This document shows, one piece after another, positions 12,966 to 24,461 of a stretch of 64,000 bases of DNA. The notes beneath the pieces are model-generated. The model ran no database searches and was not told the DNA's origin. It saw only the letters and a list, made by a program, of their open reading frames with translations. Each line of letters begins with the position of its first letter. Position 1 is the stretch's first letter. Source of the DNA: Elephas maximus indicus (lineage: Eukaryota; Chordata; Mammalia; Proboscidea; Elephantidae); contig NC_064819.1 of the NCBI RefSeq assembly GCF_024166365.1, positions 146,716,793 to 146,780,792 on the forward strand, given 5' to 3'. Made by a program: the position numbers and the translations under genes.

Positions 12966-13559
12966 GAGTAGCTGTCAGTGTGGATAAACGAACATACTCC
13001 TAGGAAAGATGTTTACAAATGTTTAATTTTGAAGATAGCACATACAAGCCTCTTCCGAAAAACCTTTGGTTTTGTTTTCTATTTAACAAGCAGAGAAGTT
13101 GTCTATCGTACATATAAAAAAGGCAACTGAGGAAGAAATGAGAAGACCACTGGGTTTAATATAACAGTCAACATGAAATCAATGTGCAACTACTGGAGAA
13201 GCACGTTTTCCATAAAACCAAGAGTCACAGGGCATGCTGTCTAAAGAGTGTAATAGCAGTAAAGCCTTGAATCACTTGAGATTTCTCAGGGTTGTCCAGA
13301 TACACAGGTATGATATGGAAAGGCTTTCAAGTAAGCCTCTCTTAGGTGAGGCAACTGCTAAGTCAAGCCCACTGTTTTCTCAGAGAGACAAAGGGAGAAA
13401 AGTGGTTCATTTCCACAGCAGTCCTGAATCAAATAGGTTTGAAACACTAAACTAGATAACTTGCTCGTTTGCTAATAAGAATAATTTGGGAAAGGGGAAA
13501 GAAGGAATCTATAAAACGAATTTATTATTATATATGCTACATGCTTTAACTCTCTTGAC

Positions 13560-13690
13560 AAGTTTGGAAAACAGGATTTATGTCTACTTAGAAGAAACTA
13601 AGGCTCTGGAGGTGGCACGGACAAGGTTCCCCAACTACTAAGTGGTGAAGCTAGAATTCAAACCCGGGTCCCATTCTCCCACTCTTTCCT
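13560..13690 (-). repeat. MIR
   Basis: Reads actaagtggtgaagctagaa, ttcaaacccgggtcccattc; a reverse MIR core. Confidence 0.7.
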
Positions 13691-14624
13691 CTACATTACA
13701 TGTTCTCCGAATAGTTAGTGGTGGGGAGGGTGAACACCGTCATTCAACATTAGCCTTTAAGTCCCCCTACATCATGATCATGTTCGTGATCTCAATTCCA
13801 TGATCATAAAAAGGACTGACAGAAAATAGAGGATACAATTCCCAAATAGAAAAAATGGGGGCTACAGGTAGACTTTTTCATATCATCATCCTTTTCCAGT
13901 AAAACATAAATAGCAGGTAATAACGAATGAACACATCCTTTAAGCTGTAAGCAGTACCAGGAAATACTGTTAAACTGAATTTAAATTGCTCCTACTGTAA
14001 CTTCTAGGTCACCTCTTTGTTGTATAGGAATGAATGTTCCAGAAGCTTCATCTAAGAATTAACACAAAGCTGGAAATGGACTGAGGGAAGGAAAACATTC
14101 TTGGTTAAGTTACAGTGTAAACTGGGATCCCCTGGACCCTTCAGGTTAAAATGAGCCTCTTACAGAGGGGGCACTCTGCAGCAACTTTAACCCTTTAGGT
14201 AATCTGAACAAAGGTGTTCTACTCTCCTCTGTCGAATTAGAGGCACCTCATTTTTCACCCAGAATAGTCATTCTGAGGATGCTCCATTCATTAAACAACT
14301 CCCCATTCCCGCCACTTACACCAGGTAACTTTCTGCAAACTCATCTGCCTGCAACACTGTCAGGAATCAGGAAGCAAACGAAAAAAACAATACAGGCAAG
14401 ATAAACTTTACATATCTCCTCTGATCCAAGACTTGGTGTACACGTGGAAAAATGTGCCTATTAAAAAGATGGCAAGGAAATACACCATCATGTAAAAAAG
14501 GCTGGTGAAAGGCCAAAATAAACACGCCAAAGTTTATTCGATCCAACTGATAAAGAATTTAAGAGCAAACTATTCACCAAGCACTGTGCCCGATGATGAC
14601 GACGATGAAGACAAGAATAATAAT

Positions 14625-15340
14625 TATTGCAGCAGCTAACACATACTGAATGTTTACCATGTGCTAGGTACTGGTATAAACACTTAAACTCATTCAAACC
14701 TCACAACAGCCCCATGAGGCAGGTGTTATGAATTGAATTGTAGTCTCCAAAAAGATATGTTGAAGTCCTAATTCCAGAACCTGCAAACTTAATCTTGTTT
14801 GGGGCAATAGGGTTTTTCTTTGCAGATGTTATCGGTTAAGTTAAATGAGGTCATACTGGAGTGCAAGTAGAAAAAAAGGCAGGGCCTAATTTCAAATCTT
14901 TCTGCGTGATTTCTTATAAAAAAGAAGGATAGACATGAAAACAGAGTCACATACAGGGGGAAGACAGCCTAGGAGGATCCGTCTATAAGCCAAGGGACAC
15001 CAAGGATTACCAGCAGCCACCAGAAACTGAGAGAGGAATGAAACAGTTCCTCTCATAAAGTACCCAGAAGGAATTGGCACAGCCAAGACCTTGATTTTGG
15101 CTTCTAGTCTCCAGAACAGAAATAAATTTCTGCTCTTTAAAGTCACCCATTTTGGGTATTTTGTCATGGTAGCCCTAGGAGACTAAAACGGTTGGCCCTA
15201 TTATTATCCACATTTTTGCAATGAGGAAAATGAGGCGTGGGGCGGTTAAGTAACTTGTCCAGGGTCATACAGCTAGTATATGGTGAAGCTGGGATTCAAA
15301 CCCATATGATCTGGCTTTTGATGTGCACTAGTAGCCACTA
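14625..15340 (-). repeat. MIR split by a MaLR LTR
   Basis: The left part (taccatgtgctaggtactgg ... ccccatgaggcagg) and the right part (cctattattatccacatttt ... gggattcaaacccatatgat) join to a normal reverse MIR once 14724-15188 is left out. Confidence 0.85.
14724..15188 (+). mobile_element. MaLR (MLT1-like) solo LTR inside a MIR
   Basis: Begins tgttatgaattgaattgtag and ends aggagactaaaac, with the polyadenylation-like aataaa near 15120. MIR sequence on the left (to gaggcaggt) resumes on the right (ggttggccctattattatcc). Confidence 0.87.
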
Positions 15341-16333
15341 CATCACACTGAAATCTTAATACGGGGGGTGAGTGGTGGGGGGAGATATGGCATACAGGGG
15401 TCAATCATACCTACCCTCAGAGCTTACAGTTTAGTCAGGAAGACAGGCAAATAAGCCTTAGATGAGCACCTAAGCCAATCCACGGTTCAGGCAAGGGTCC
15501 CAGCAGTAGATGCACCCCAGCTAACCATGAGGCGACAGGAGTGTGGGGAGCATTCCAGGAGAGGGAATCACTCTCATAAAGACGCAGGGTGAGGAAAAGC
15601 ATGAGGAGACTCCATGTCGGACTACACGCTGACCACCAGAGCTATGCACCAAACGTTTATAGATAAAAGGGTGTTTTTTAGGGGGAAGAGAGGAAGTTGG
15701 GAAAGGAGGGCTGAAATATGTAGGCGGAGAGAGGTAAACAGAAGTGCACTCATAAAGGGCTTAGAGTGGCATCCTAAGGACTTCTGGAATTTATCCTGAA
15801 AGAAATGGGGACCATGGATGGGTTTGTCAACAGGGGAGTAAGCTGCATTTTAAAACAATCACTCAGTAATTTAGAAAATGTATTAGATGAAGGCAAAACT
15901 AGAGAAAGGTTAAGCAGATAAGAAGGTAGCAACAAGTATAATTAGGTGACAAGACAGTGAGGTCAACTAAGGTAGAGGCACTGAGGGTGGGGGAAAGTGG
16001 CCTTATATAAGAAATGCCAAGAAAGATGTAGCAAAGTGCCTGGTAATGGCTACGTGTGGGCAGTGAGGGGCAGGGAGGAAGCCAAGGTGACAACACCAGG
16101 TTTCTACTTTGAGGAAGGGCATGTAAGGATAGATGTAGAAGGTTTGGCATTCACTGAGACAATGAACAGTGGAAGTGGAGCTGGTTTCAGGTGCAGAAAA
16201 GGATCTGTACACATAGCAGGCTCAGATGCTTGACTCAGAGGAAACTCATCCAATGGGGAAGTAACTCTAAATTCTCATTTCAAATTTTGTTAAGATAAGG
16301 TTTTGATCTGTCTCTTCAGCCTATGAGTGATTA

Positions 16334-16509
16334 AAAAAAAAAAAAAAAAAAACCCAAAACCATTGCCATCGAGTCAATTTCAACTCAAAGCAACCCTATA
16401 GCACAGAGTAGAACAGCCTCACAGGGTTTCTAAGGAGCGCCTGGTGGATTCGAACTGCCGACTTTTTGGTTAGCAGCCTTAACTCTTAACCGCTATGCCA
16501 CCAGTGTTT
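16334..16509 (-). mobile_element. AfroSINE with target duplication
   Basis: Reverse orientation with a 19-20 base A run at its left side. Flanked by CCTATGAGTGATTA (16320-16333) and CCTATCAGTGATTA (16510-16523). Confidence 0.95.
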
Positions 16510-16828
16510 CCTATCAGTGATTAGAAGCTGAAAACGGCTTGTGCCTAAAATACAAGGAGGTTGACAGCAGGAAAGCGGAAGACAGGAAAAGAATTAAAGG
16601 AGCAGACATAGAAATGCAAAGAATACAGCAAAGCACCCTTCCCATTTCAGTAGGGTAATCACAGTATTTCTCTGAAGAAACCAAATTTACAAGATGAACC
16701 TACTCATTGAGAAAAGGTTCATTTGTGCTCTGTATTCTGTTTTAATAAGCAGAGAAACAGAAAATGGATTTTAGAAAGGCTGATAAAACGATTCAAATAA
16801 AAAATTTTGCTTCATAATAAAGAGGTAC

Positions 16829-17032
16829 TCAAAAACCCATTGCCGTCGAGTCAATTCTGACTCAGTGACCCTATAAGGCAGAGTAGAGCTGCCCCATAGG
16901 GTTTCCAAGGCTGTAAATCTTTACAGGAACAGACTGCCACATCTTTCTCCTGCGTAGCGGCTGGGGGGTTCAAACTGCCAACCTTTCGGTTAGCAGCCAA
17001 ACTCTTTAACCACTGCACCACCAGGGCTCCTT
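16829..17032 (-). mobile_element. AfroSINE
   Basis: Reverse-complement long-subtype copy: cattgccgtcgagtcaattc at the left and caccaccagggctcc at the right. Confidence 0.95.
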
Positions 17033-17413
17033 CAATATAGAGGTAAGCTTCTGTTATTCAGAAAATTCACTTAATGTGGAAAATCTCATTCACCGTGATG
17101 GAAAAAACGTGTGACAGATTCCATGCCTTTTTCAGAAGAGAGGTGCTTCAGTGATCAGCACAGGGTCTTCTGCCAAGATAAGCCTTGCTCCCTTGAAGCC
17201 AACATCCTATTTTCCCCCTTTATCACTCTGAGAAAAGCTAACTGCTTTGTGACTGCTGGAGAGTTTTGTGGTTGATTTTGCTCACAGTGGCATTAAGCTG
17301 GCTCTCATTCTAAGGCCATAAAATGTTCCCTTGGCAATTACTTCAAAAATTATGATAGAAAAGGAAAGCCACCGCCAGGCACAGAATTGATCAGTGTTAA
17401 ATACATTTCTTAC

Positions 17414-17504
17414 CTGTCCCTTATTATGACTTCACCACAGGATTGGCAATAAAACGTGCAACATTCTTGGGCTTGTGGACTTTGATTAAACAATGAAATC
17501 GATT
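17414..17504 (-). CDS. UBE3D: UBE3D coding exon 3
   Basis: This 91-base exon is too short to stand out as an open frame. I searched for it because exons 2 and 4 leave phase 1 and phase 2 ends. The acceptor is gattttcttag then AATCGA; the donor is GACAG then GTAAG. It reads SLFNQSPQAQECCTFYCQSC followed by GEVIIRD. The CC...C..C cluster is likely metal-binding (inference). Spliced to exon 2 it makes a Lys codon across the junction, and to exon 4 an Arg codon. Confidence 0.94.
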
Positions 17505-18508
17505 CTAAGAAAATCAATGAAATAGCAAATCTTAGCTGTCTGAAAAATATATATTAACGTACTTAAAGAGTTTAGTAGCCACAATAAACTGTCATCAATA
17601 AACACTGTTTATGGTCTACCCAGAAGTACACATTTAATTAATATTATCTGATGACTCAACCAGAAGCAAATATTGTGAAGTGTTCTCAAAACAACAGATT
17701 CAGCTAAATGTTTCAGACTTAGGTATTGCCCGAGATTATTCATGTAACCTATAGTTAAATTATTTTTCTCATTCTGTAAATACCAATATTAAGAGAGAAA
17801 ATTAGCTATTTCCTTCACATTAAGATAATTACATTGATCTTCACCATCCTCAGCCTTTCTTTGCTATGTCTCAAGGCACAGTTTTCATCAGAGTGGCTGC
17901 TGATAGATTGAGCCTTAAATTTAAATTTGCTTTGATTTGAACAAGTTGTATTCCACTCGCATATTATCAGTATGTACAGACAAAATGGATCTTGAAACAG
18001 GTCCTTAGTGGGCACATATTTGGGAATGGAATGGCTCCTAAGAAGAGTCCAATCTTCCAAGAGCAAAAATGATTATCTGACAAAAGCTGTGGGAAATGTA
18101 TACTTCCCACACTAAGTGAAAATAGCAGCATTTAAGACACCATGTTCTCTTATTTCATTCAGAATAAAAGGAAGCTTTCATTTCCAAAGAAAACTAAAAT
18201 ATTTGTCTGTATAAAATCTAATTAAAGAAATGAGGTCATGCTCATTAGAATCAAGCAATTTGAGTTTGGTTTACATCACTTTGTACATATTTTAAGGATT
18301 AAAAATAACTGATATTAGAAAGTTTAAATCTTGACAATTAAAAATTCTTTAGTTTAACGTTTTGGGCTGTCCACAAATCCCTACAGCACTCTCTAAGAAG
18401 CTAAAAAAGGAGACATGGGTAAGACATCCAAAACATTCTTTCCAGAACCAATAAACAAATTTTCAGTGAAGCACTACCCTCTGGTGGCCAAACAGTACAA
18501 TACATTAT

Positions 18509-18665
18509 TGTTATTATGTGTCCTTGAGTCCCTTCCAACTCATAGCAACCCTACAGGACAGAGTAGAACTGCCACTTAGGGTTTCCAAGGAGCGGCTGGT
18601 GGATTTGAACTGCTGACCTTTTGGTTGGCAGCTCAGCTCTTAACCATTGTGCCACCAGGGCTCCT
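18509..18665 (-). mobile_element. AfroSINE
   Basis: Reverse-complement copy starting near tgtccttgagtcccttcc and ending gtgccaccagggctcc. Confidence 0.93.
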
Positions 18666-19484
18666 ATGATATATTGGCTCCGGTTAAAAACTCAGAACTC
18701 TGACAGTGGCGTCCTGGGAGAGCATTTCTGCTAGGGGATGAACCTAGCACTTGGTCGGAATCTACTCAAAGGTAACTAACAAAAACATACCCGATTTTAC
18801 TGTAGTCAGTTCCATTTCAGGGGACTTGACCTATGTGACATTCAAATTAGTGTAACAATATGATGTTTACTACAGTTGTTTTTAAAAGAACTTCCCTAGA
18901 GTTGAAAAGTCAACTTTTTAAAAACTCTGAAACATAACTGAATGGTAAAATTTTCAAAACACCTCCTGCATTTTGACTCAAGCCTACAGCAGTACTCAGT
19001 CTCTCTGATACTTATTCATTAAGCAAATATTTATCCACCATCTATTATGTGGCAGGCACTACAGCAATTAAGAGCTGAGGAATCTATTTTGCATACCCTT
19101 TCACGCACTGTGGAACAGACCTTTCAAAGTTTTCTGTCAGATACTTGAGTAAAATATTTTTTAAAAATGTAAAGAAACAGAAGACCAAAGAGTGCAAACA
19201 ATATGTAAACCAACACACAGCAGTTGGTTCATAAAAAGGGACAAAATGTGGGTGAATTGTCTGGTCTTAATGAAACCTGAACCTGAAGCCACAATTAATG
19301 AATTAATCGTGTTTTCTGAAAACATAACCAGCCATTGGCTATTTAAAACATAATTTATAGCTTTTTTTTATTTACCAAAAAAAAAAAGATCACATATGAA
19401 GACTACATGCCCAACTGCCATCTGATTAAAAATGACAATAAAATACTAATTCTAAAATAAAAATTAGCCAGGTCTTACACATTT

Positions 19485-19640
19485 GCCATCTGATCTTCAC
19501 AGCAACTCTGTGAGACATTTCATTTTCCAATTAAAGAAATAAAGACTCAAAAACGCTAAGCGATATGTCCAACTGCACACAGGCAATAAATAAAACAGCT
19601 GGCAAAAAAACCTAAATTATCTGGATCCTCAGCTCTTTCC
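19485..19640 (-). repeat. MIR
   Basis: Diverged reverse MIR (tctgatcttcacagcaactc, actgcacacaggcaataaat), 135 bases from UBE3D exon 2. Confidence 0.65.
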
Positions 19641-19775
19641 ACACTACCGCCAAGTAGTTATTCTACCGCCAAGTAGTTATTTTCATACGGCAGGAGTTTT
19701 CACTTTTCAAAGAAAATAACACCTTTAATTTATAAAGAAAAAATAAATGCAAAAACAGAAGTGCTAATTACTCAC

Positions 19776-19972
19776 TTGTGCTTAATTCTGCCTGTGTCTG
19801 CAGCCGCAGGTGAAGTCCATCTCCAGCCACATACCGAAGCCCACGGCAAGAGGAAGGTACAAGCCTGACCTCTGCTGGAAACCAGATCTCTGTGCAGCCT
19901 TCAGGCGTTCTCACTTGGAGTGAGGACGGCATTATAGAAATATCCATGGGCACACCTCCTTCTTTTGGCTCT
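19776..19972 (-). CDS. UBE3D: UBE3D coding exon 2
   Basis: The acceptor is ...ttactag before AGAGCC and the donor is ACAA then GTGAGT. The exon enters in phase 2 and leaves in phase 1. It codes for EPKEGGVPMDISIMPSSLQ, then a stretch with EVRLVPSSCRGL and DGLHLRLQ, matching the N-terminal beta-rich region of UBE3D with few substitutions. The open frame runs past the donor into a stop, as expected for intron sequence. Exon length (197) is compatible with both neighbours. Confidence 0.95.
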
Positions 19973-20027
19973 CTAGTAATTAAAAATAAAATCCAAACAA
20001 GTTATTTCTCATTGATGAAAAAAATAA

Positions 20028-20580
20028 TGATGAAAACCAAAGACTCAAAGGAGCAAGACTAACGGATCTCATGCACCACAGCCTACGTGACCTAGAGACC
20101 AGAAGAACTAGATGGTACCACAACCAACTGCTCTGACCATGATCACAATAGAGGGTGCAGTACAGAAAGGGAGAAAAAATCAAATTCATAAAGACCAGAC
20201 TTACTGGCCTGATAGAGATTGGAGGAACCCCCGAGACTATGGCCCTAAGAACCCCTCTGACTTGGAACTACAGTCATTCCTGGAAACGCCTTCCAGCCAA
20301 GCCTATAAAATAAATAACCTGAAAAAAAAATGCTCTGTAGAACACACAATTATATGAGACCAAAAGGGCAACATTTGCCCAAAAGTAAAGATAAGAAAGC
20401 AGGAAGGGTTAGGAAAACCAGAGGAAAGAAAATGGGAAACCCAGGGCAGAAATGGGGGTGTTGACACAGTGTGGGGATTGCAGCGAATGTCATGAAACAC
20501 TTCATGTATGATTTGCTGAATAGGGAACTAATTTGCTCTGTAAACTTTCACCTAAAACACAATAAAATATTTTTTTTAAA
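20028..20580 (+). mobile_element. Afrotherian L1 3' end beside UBE3D exon 2
   Basis: L1 3' UTR (aagaccagacttactggcct ... ctgtaaactttcacctaaaa, poly-A-like tail). Flanked by TGATGAAAAAAATAA (20013-20027) and TGATGAAAGAAATAA (20581-20595). It starts only 55 bases upstream of the UBE3D exon 2 acceptor, antisense to the gene. Confidence 0.92.
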
Positions 20581-20867
20581 TGATGAAAGAAATAAAAATA
20601 ACTGAGAATCCCTCCGTTCCTTTTCAATAAGGACCCTAGAGTCACTCTCGCAGAAAACTAGTAGCAAACTCATCATAAAGAAAACCAATCTACACTGAAT
20701 TAGATCAGGTCATTTTAACATGCAAGTCCTGGGACAGACGTTTTCTTCTTGCTTATGAGATCGGCATTACGATGAAGTATGCATAATCTGAATCTAATCT
20801 CGCAGAAAATTGAGGCGAACCCAAATGGAGGTATAGTCTACTAAATAATTGGGCTGTAATCTTCACG

Positions 20868-21054
20868 GAGGAGCCCTGGTTGTACAGTTGGTTAAGTGAT
20901 TGGCTGATAACCAAAAGGTCGGTGGTTCAAACCCATCGGCCACTCCACAAGAGAAAGATGTGGTAGTATGCTTCCATAAAGATTACAGCCTCGCAAAGCC
21001 TACTCTGTCCTATAGGGTCTTTATGAGTTGGAACCAACTCAATAGCAATAGGTT
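20868..21054 (+). mobile_element. AfroSINE (first of a tandem pair)
   Basis: Long subtype, diverged. The target-like AATCTTCA lies at 20858-20865 on its left and at 21055-21062 on its right. Confidence 0.92.
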
Positions 21055-21063
21055 AATCTTCAA

Positions 21064-21268
21064 GGAGACCTGGTGAGGCAATAGAAAAGTGTTAGGCTGC
21101 TAACCAAAAGGTTGGCGGTTCACACCCACCCAGCAGCTTTGTGGGAGAAAGAACTGGAGATCTGCTCCTGTAAAGATTACAGTCAAGAAATCTCTATGGG
21201 ACAGTTTTACTTTGTAACATGGAGTACTATGCATCAGAATTGACTTGAACGCACCCAATAACAACAAC
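21064..21268 (+). mobile_element. AfroSINE (second of a tandem pair)
   Basis: Diverged long-subtype copy ending in caataacaacaacaa. It begins at the AATCTTCA that closes the previous SINE, and the same octamer closes it at 21269-21276. Confidence 0.9.
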
Positions 21269-22389
21269 AATCTTCAAAAGCACAAGGATCATGAAAGTCA
21301 AGGAAAACTAAAGAACTCCTCCAGATTGAGAGAGACTAAGGAGCCAGGGCAGTTAAGTGGAATGTGTGAATATATAATTCTGAACTGAATCCGTTTGCTG
21401 TAAGGGATATCATGTGGACAAATGGAAAAACCTGAAGGAGGTCTGAGTATAAGATGGTAGTAACATATTTCCTAATCTTGAGGGTTGCATAGTGATTATG
21501 TAGGATAATGTGCTTGTTTGCAGAAAACAGAATCTAAAGTATTCAGAGGTGACAGGGCATTGTGACAGCAACTTACTCTCAAGTTTGAGACTGTTCCAAA
21601 ACAAAGTTTTCTGAGACTCTAATTTTAATCCTGGTGACATTATCCATACAATCCTTTTACTTAAGGTTTTCTTCACTACTCACTTGTACTCTTAAAGCCA
21701 TCTCATGGCTTCACATCTTACTCTGAGTAAAAGCTAAATTTAGTCCTTTCCGGTCTATAAGACTCAGTCATGTGATGTACTACATACAGCATGTACTGGA
21801 TCACGAGAAATGCTTGTTAAGATTCCAGAACTTTGTGAACTGACTGACCTCACTTTGGTAGCTTGACTTCAGTCAACTCAAGTGTTTACACCACAAGAAT
21901 TGGTGGTACAAATCAGGTGGTTGGTTTGTTTTCTTGAAGAGAAGGTTGTTAAACATTTACCAGCACACCTTTAACTATCTGCTCCCCTCCCCGCTATCTC
22001 TCTAAATTAGGCACTCCTTCATATTTTTTTCATATTTACTGTTTTCCAAGTGTGAAATGCTCTTCTACTGAATACCTCATAGTTTCATACCTAATCCCTT
22101 CAGCTTATTATTCAAATGTTACTTTCTCATTTGAAATAATGATTTGCAATTTTATTTTCTTCCTTTCTCTTTTTCTGCTTTATTTTTTCTAGGTACTTAT
22201 CTGTATCACATAAATTTTATTTATTTTGTATATTTTCTGCCTACCTCTCCATCCCCACTGTCACCAATAAGGACAAGTATTTTTGTCTTTGTTGTTACTG
22301 TTCACGGGTATATCCCCATCATTTAAAATCTGAATTTCTGGCACTAGAGTAGGAACTCAAGAAACATCTGAGTTGAATGAACAAATAGC

Positions 22390-22852
22390 AAAGGTTTATC
22401 CTAGGAATGCAACATAAATGTTAAAAATATGTTAAACCCAGGATGGTTTAACATAAATAGATCTTTCCAATGTATTCGTAGATATAAAGAATAAAGGAAA
22501 AAATATGACCATCTTAACAAATGCAGAAAATCATTAGAGAAAATATAATATCTATTCATACCAAAATCCTTAGTAAAAGTAGAAGGGAACTATGGAATCT
22601 ACCAATCGGTATTCACAGAAATCTACTCATGCAATATTTAATGCTAGAAGCACTTCTTTAAAGATTAAAAACAAGAATAAAACTCAACCATATCAATACT
22701 TACATTGACTGTAAATGGACTAAAAATTCTAATTAAAGTACAGAAATTACCAGAATGAATAACAAGAATAACAGTATAAAAATACCCAACTTTGTTATTT
22801 TAAAGAACAAATAAAAAACTTTACATATTAAGACACAATGGGCTGAAAGAAC
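22390..22852 (+). mobile_element. Old L1 ORF2 fragments
   Basis: Degenerate L1 ORF2 sequence in two out-of-order pieces (an ORF2 3' part, then gtaaatggactaaaaattct and tacatattaagacacaatgg from an earlier ORF2 part). It has no open frame. Confidence 0.65.
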
Positions 22853-22892
22853 AGGCAGTCTTTGACTTACGACGTATTTGAGTTACGATGAA
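22853..22892 (+). mobile_element. 5' end of the same TIR DNA transposon
   Basis: Reads caggcagtctttgacttacg and breaks off at tacgatgaa. It is preceded by the same L1 bases as the copy at 24155. Confidence 0.75.
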
Positions 22893-23000
22893 TAGCAGGG
22901 ATTGCAATCAATATCATAAAACAATTTGTGTATAAATTTCTGAATGAGAAACTAATTTGCACTGTAAACCTTCACCAAAAGCACCATAAATTTTTTTAAA
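22893..23000 (+). mobile_element. Short L1 3' terminus
   Basis: The last about 100 bases of the same L1 3' end as at 6325 and 20028 (tcataaaacaatttgtgtat, actaatttgcactgtaaacc), then a degenerate A-rich tail. Confidence 0.8.
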
Positions 23001-23124
23001 AAGTCACAATTTGCGGAGATCTTTGAGGTGCTCAGCAGCAACTCACAGCCCTCTTCACATACCTTTGTTGGCAGGCAGAGACTGAATTATGAGGAGCTGA
23101 CAATTTGTAGCATCCCATTACCCA

Positions 23125-23250
23125 CGACACATACACACACACACACCACATATACATACACACACATTCCCCATATCAGACCCCACACATGCCACATATT
23201 ACACCGCACACACACCATTCCCCATGTACATACACATCACATTTACACAC
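23125..23250. repeat. CA-rich low-complexity stretch
   Basis: Imperfect (CA)n, with the cacacattccccat motif appearing twice in variant form. It accounts for the chance reading frame here. Confidence 0.9.
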
Positions 23251-23397
23251 GAGCCCTTGGACTGAGTTGAAATGAATGGAGGAAGTTTGCATATGGGTTA
23301 AGAAAGGCCATGCTCAAAAAATACCTGAAAATCAAAGGAGAGTCAGGAACAGGAGGAGGAAATGGAATTTGTGGCTAATTGCCTCACTGCTTCCTTT

Positions 23398-24117
23398 GCC
23401 ATGAGACCGGAAGAACTGGATGGTGTCCAGCTACCACTACTGATCAATTTGATCAAAAATTCTATAGAAGAATCCTGATCAAAAGGGAGGAAATGCAGAA
23501 AAAAAATTAAATTTTAATGGAATCCAGATTTTCTGAAGCCATAGAGGTTGGATGAACCCCTGAGACTATTGCCCTGAGATAATCTTTAAACCTTAAACTA
23601 AAAAATATCCCTTGAAGTCCTCTTAAAACCAAACAATAGTTTAGCTTAACTAGTAAAGAATGCCTGCTTTGAGTATCATGCTGTTTTAAGACCTATCTAT
23701 ATGGGGTCAAGGAGCCCTGGTGATACAGTGGTTAAAACACTCAACTGCTAACCAAAAGGTTGGTGATTCTAAACCTCCAGCCACTGTGCAGATAAAAGTC
23801 CGCTTCAGTAAAGATACAGCCCTGGAAACCCTATGAGGCAGTTCGACTCTGTCCTATTGGGTCACTGTGAGTCAGGATTCAACTCAAAAGGAAAGAGTAT
23901 ATAGGATCGAATTGACAACAGTAACTGGAAAGATTAGATAGGAAAGTCCAGGGGCAGTGAGTTTATGTTAATGGGGGAGGAACAACTCAGAAAAGGAGGG
24001 TGAGAATGGTTGCAAAACTTGAAAAATGTAATTAATGTCACTGAATTGTACACGTAGAAACTGGTGAATTGGTCTATGTTCTGCTGTGTATATTCTCAAC
24101 AACAAAAATTATTAAAA
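23398..24117 (+). mobile_element. L1 3' end, second subtype
   Basis: Same family as the reverse copy at 39958-40414 (gccctgagataatctttaaa, agtaactggaaagattagat, ctgtgtatattctcaacaac). Split by the AfroSINE at 23709-23905. Confidence 0.88.
23709..23905 (+). mobile_element. AfroSINE inside an L1 3' end
   Basis: Head ggagccctggtgatacagtg after a gtcaa joint. It splits the L1 3' UTR copy that runs from 23398 to 24117. Confidence 0.93.
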
Positions 24118-24154
24118 AAAACTTTACATATAAAGACACAACAGGTTGAAAGTA

Positions 24155-24461
24155 CAGGTAATCTTCAACTTATGACATATTCACATTACGATGAACTGTA
24201 CTTACAACCACCTGTTTGTTTTTACATCTTATCCCTAGTAATATTTACTACAATGTTGCAGTGTATAATTTGTTTATGTTTATATGTACTGTTTCCAACA
24301 TTCAAAGACAAATAAAGATCAGATTTATAAAGATACTGATAATAAAAGGCAATAGTAATAAAAACTTAAAAAAAAAAAAAAAGAGGTATTTAACTTATGT
24401 CAGAACCAAGTTAGGACAGAATCATTAGAACGGAACCCCGTAGTAAGTCAAGGACCACCTG
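24155..24461 (+). mobile_element. TIR DNA transposon with TA target duplication
   Basis: 307 bases. Ends CAGGTAATCTTCAACTTATG and, reversed, CAGGTGGTCCTTGACTTACT, flanked by TA (24153-24154 and 24462-24463). Removing it rejoins the L1 reading gaaagTAaaagg. TA duplication points to the Tc1/mariner-pogo superfamily; I do not name the family. It has no transposase and includes an A-run at 24367-24381. Confidence 0.85.

Larger units (their letters stand above)
5001..17413. other. UBE3D intron 3
   Basis: This 12.4-kb intron holds AfroSINEs, two full 3' ends of afrotherian L1 (6325-6931, 9146-9613), an L1M piece, a TIR element (7592-7980), a MaLR LTR (10306-10540), several MIRs, and a MIR split by a MaLR LTR (14625-15340). 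I see nothing specific in 10600-12380, 13700-14600 or 15345-16310, apart from diffuse ancient-repeat look. Confidence 0.65.
17505..19775. other. UBE3D intron 2
   Basis: A 2.3-kb intron with one minus-strand AfroSINE (18509-18665), a MIR-like stretch (19485-19640) and a 19-base tandem duplication at about 19645-19682 (unit ctaccgccaagtagttatt). The rest is unassigned AT-rich sequence. Confidence 0.7.

Noticed and set aside
23028..23270. 80-codon frame rich in Thr and His
   Set aside because: It is a translation of the CA-rich low-complexity repeat.
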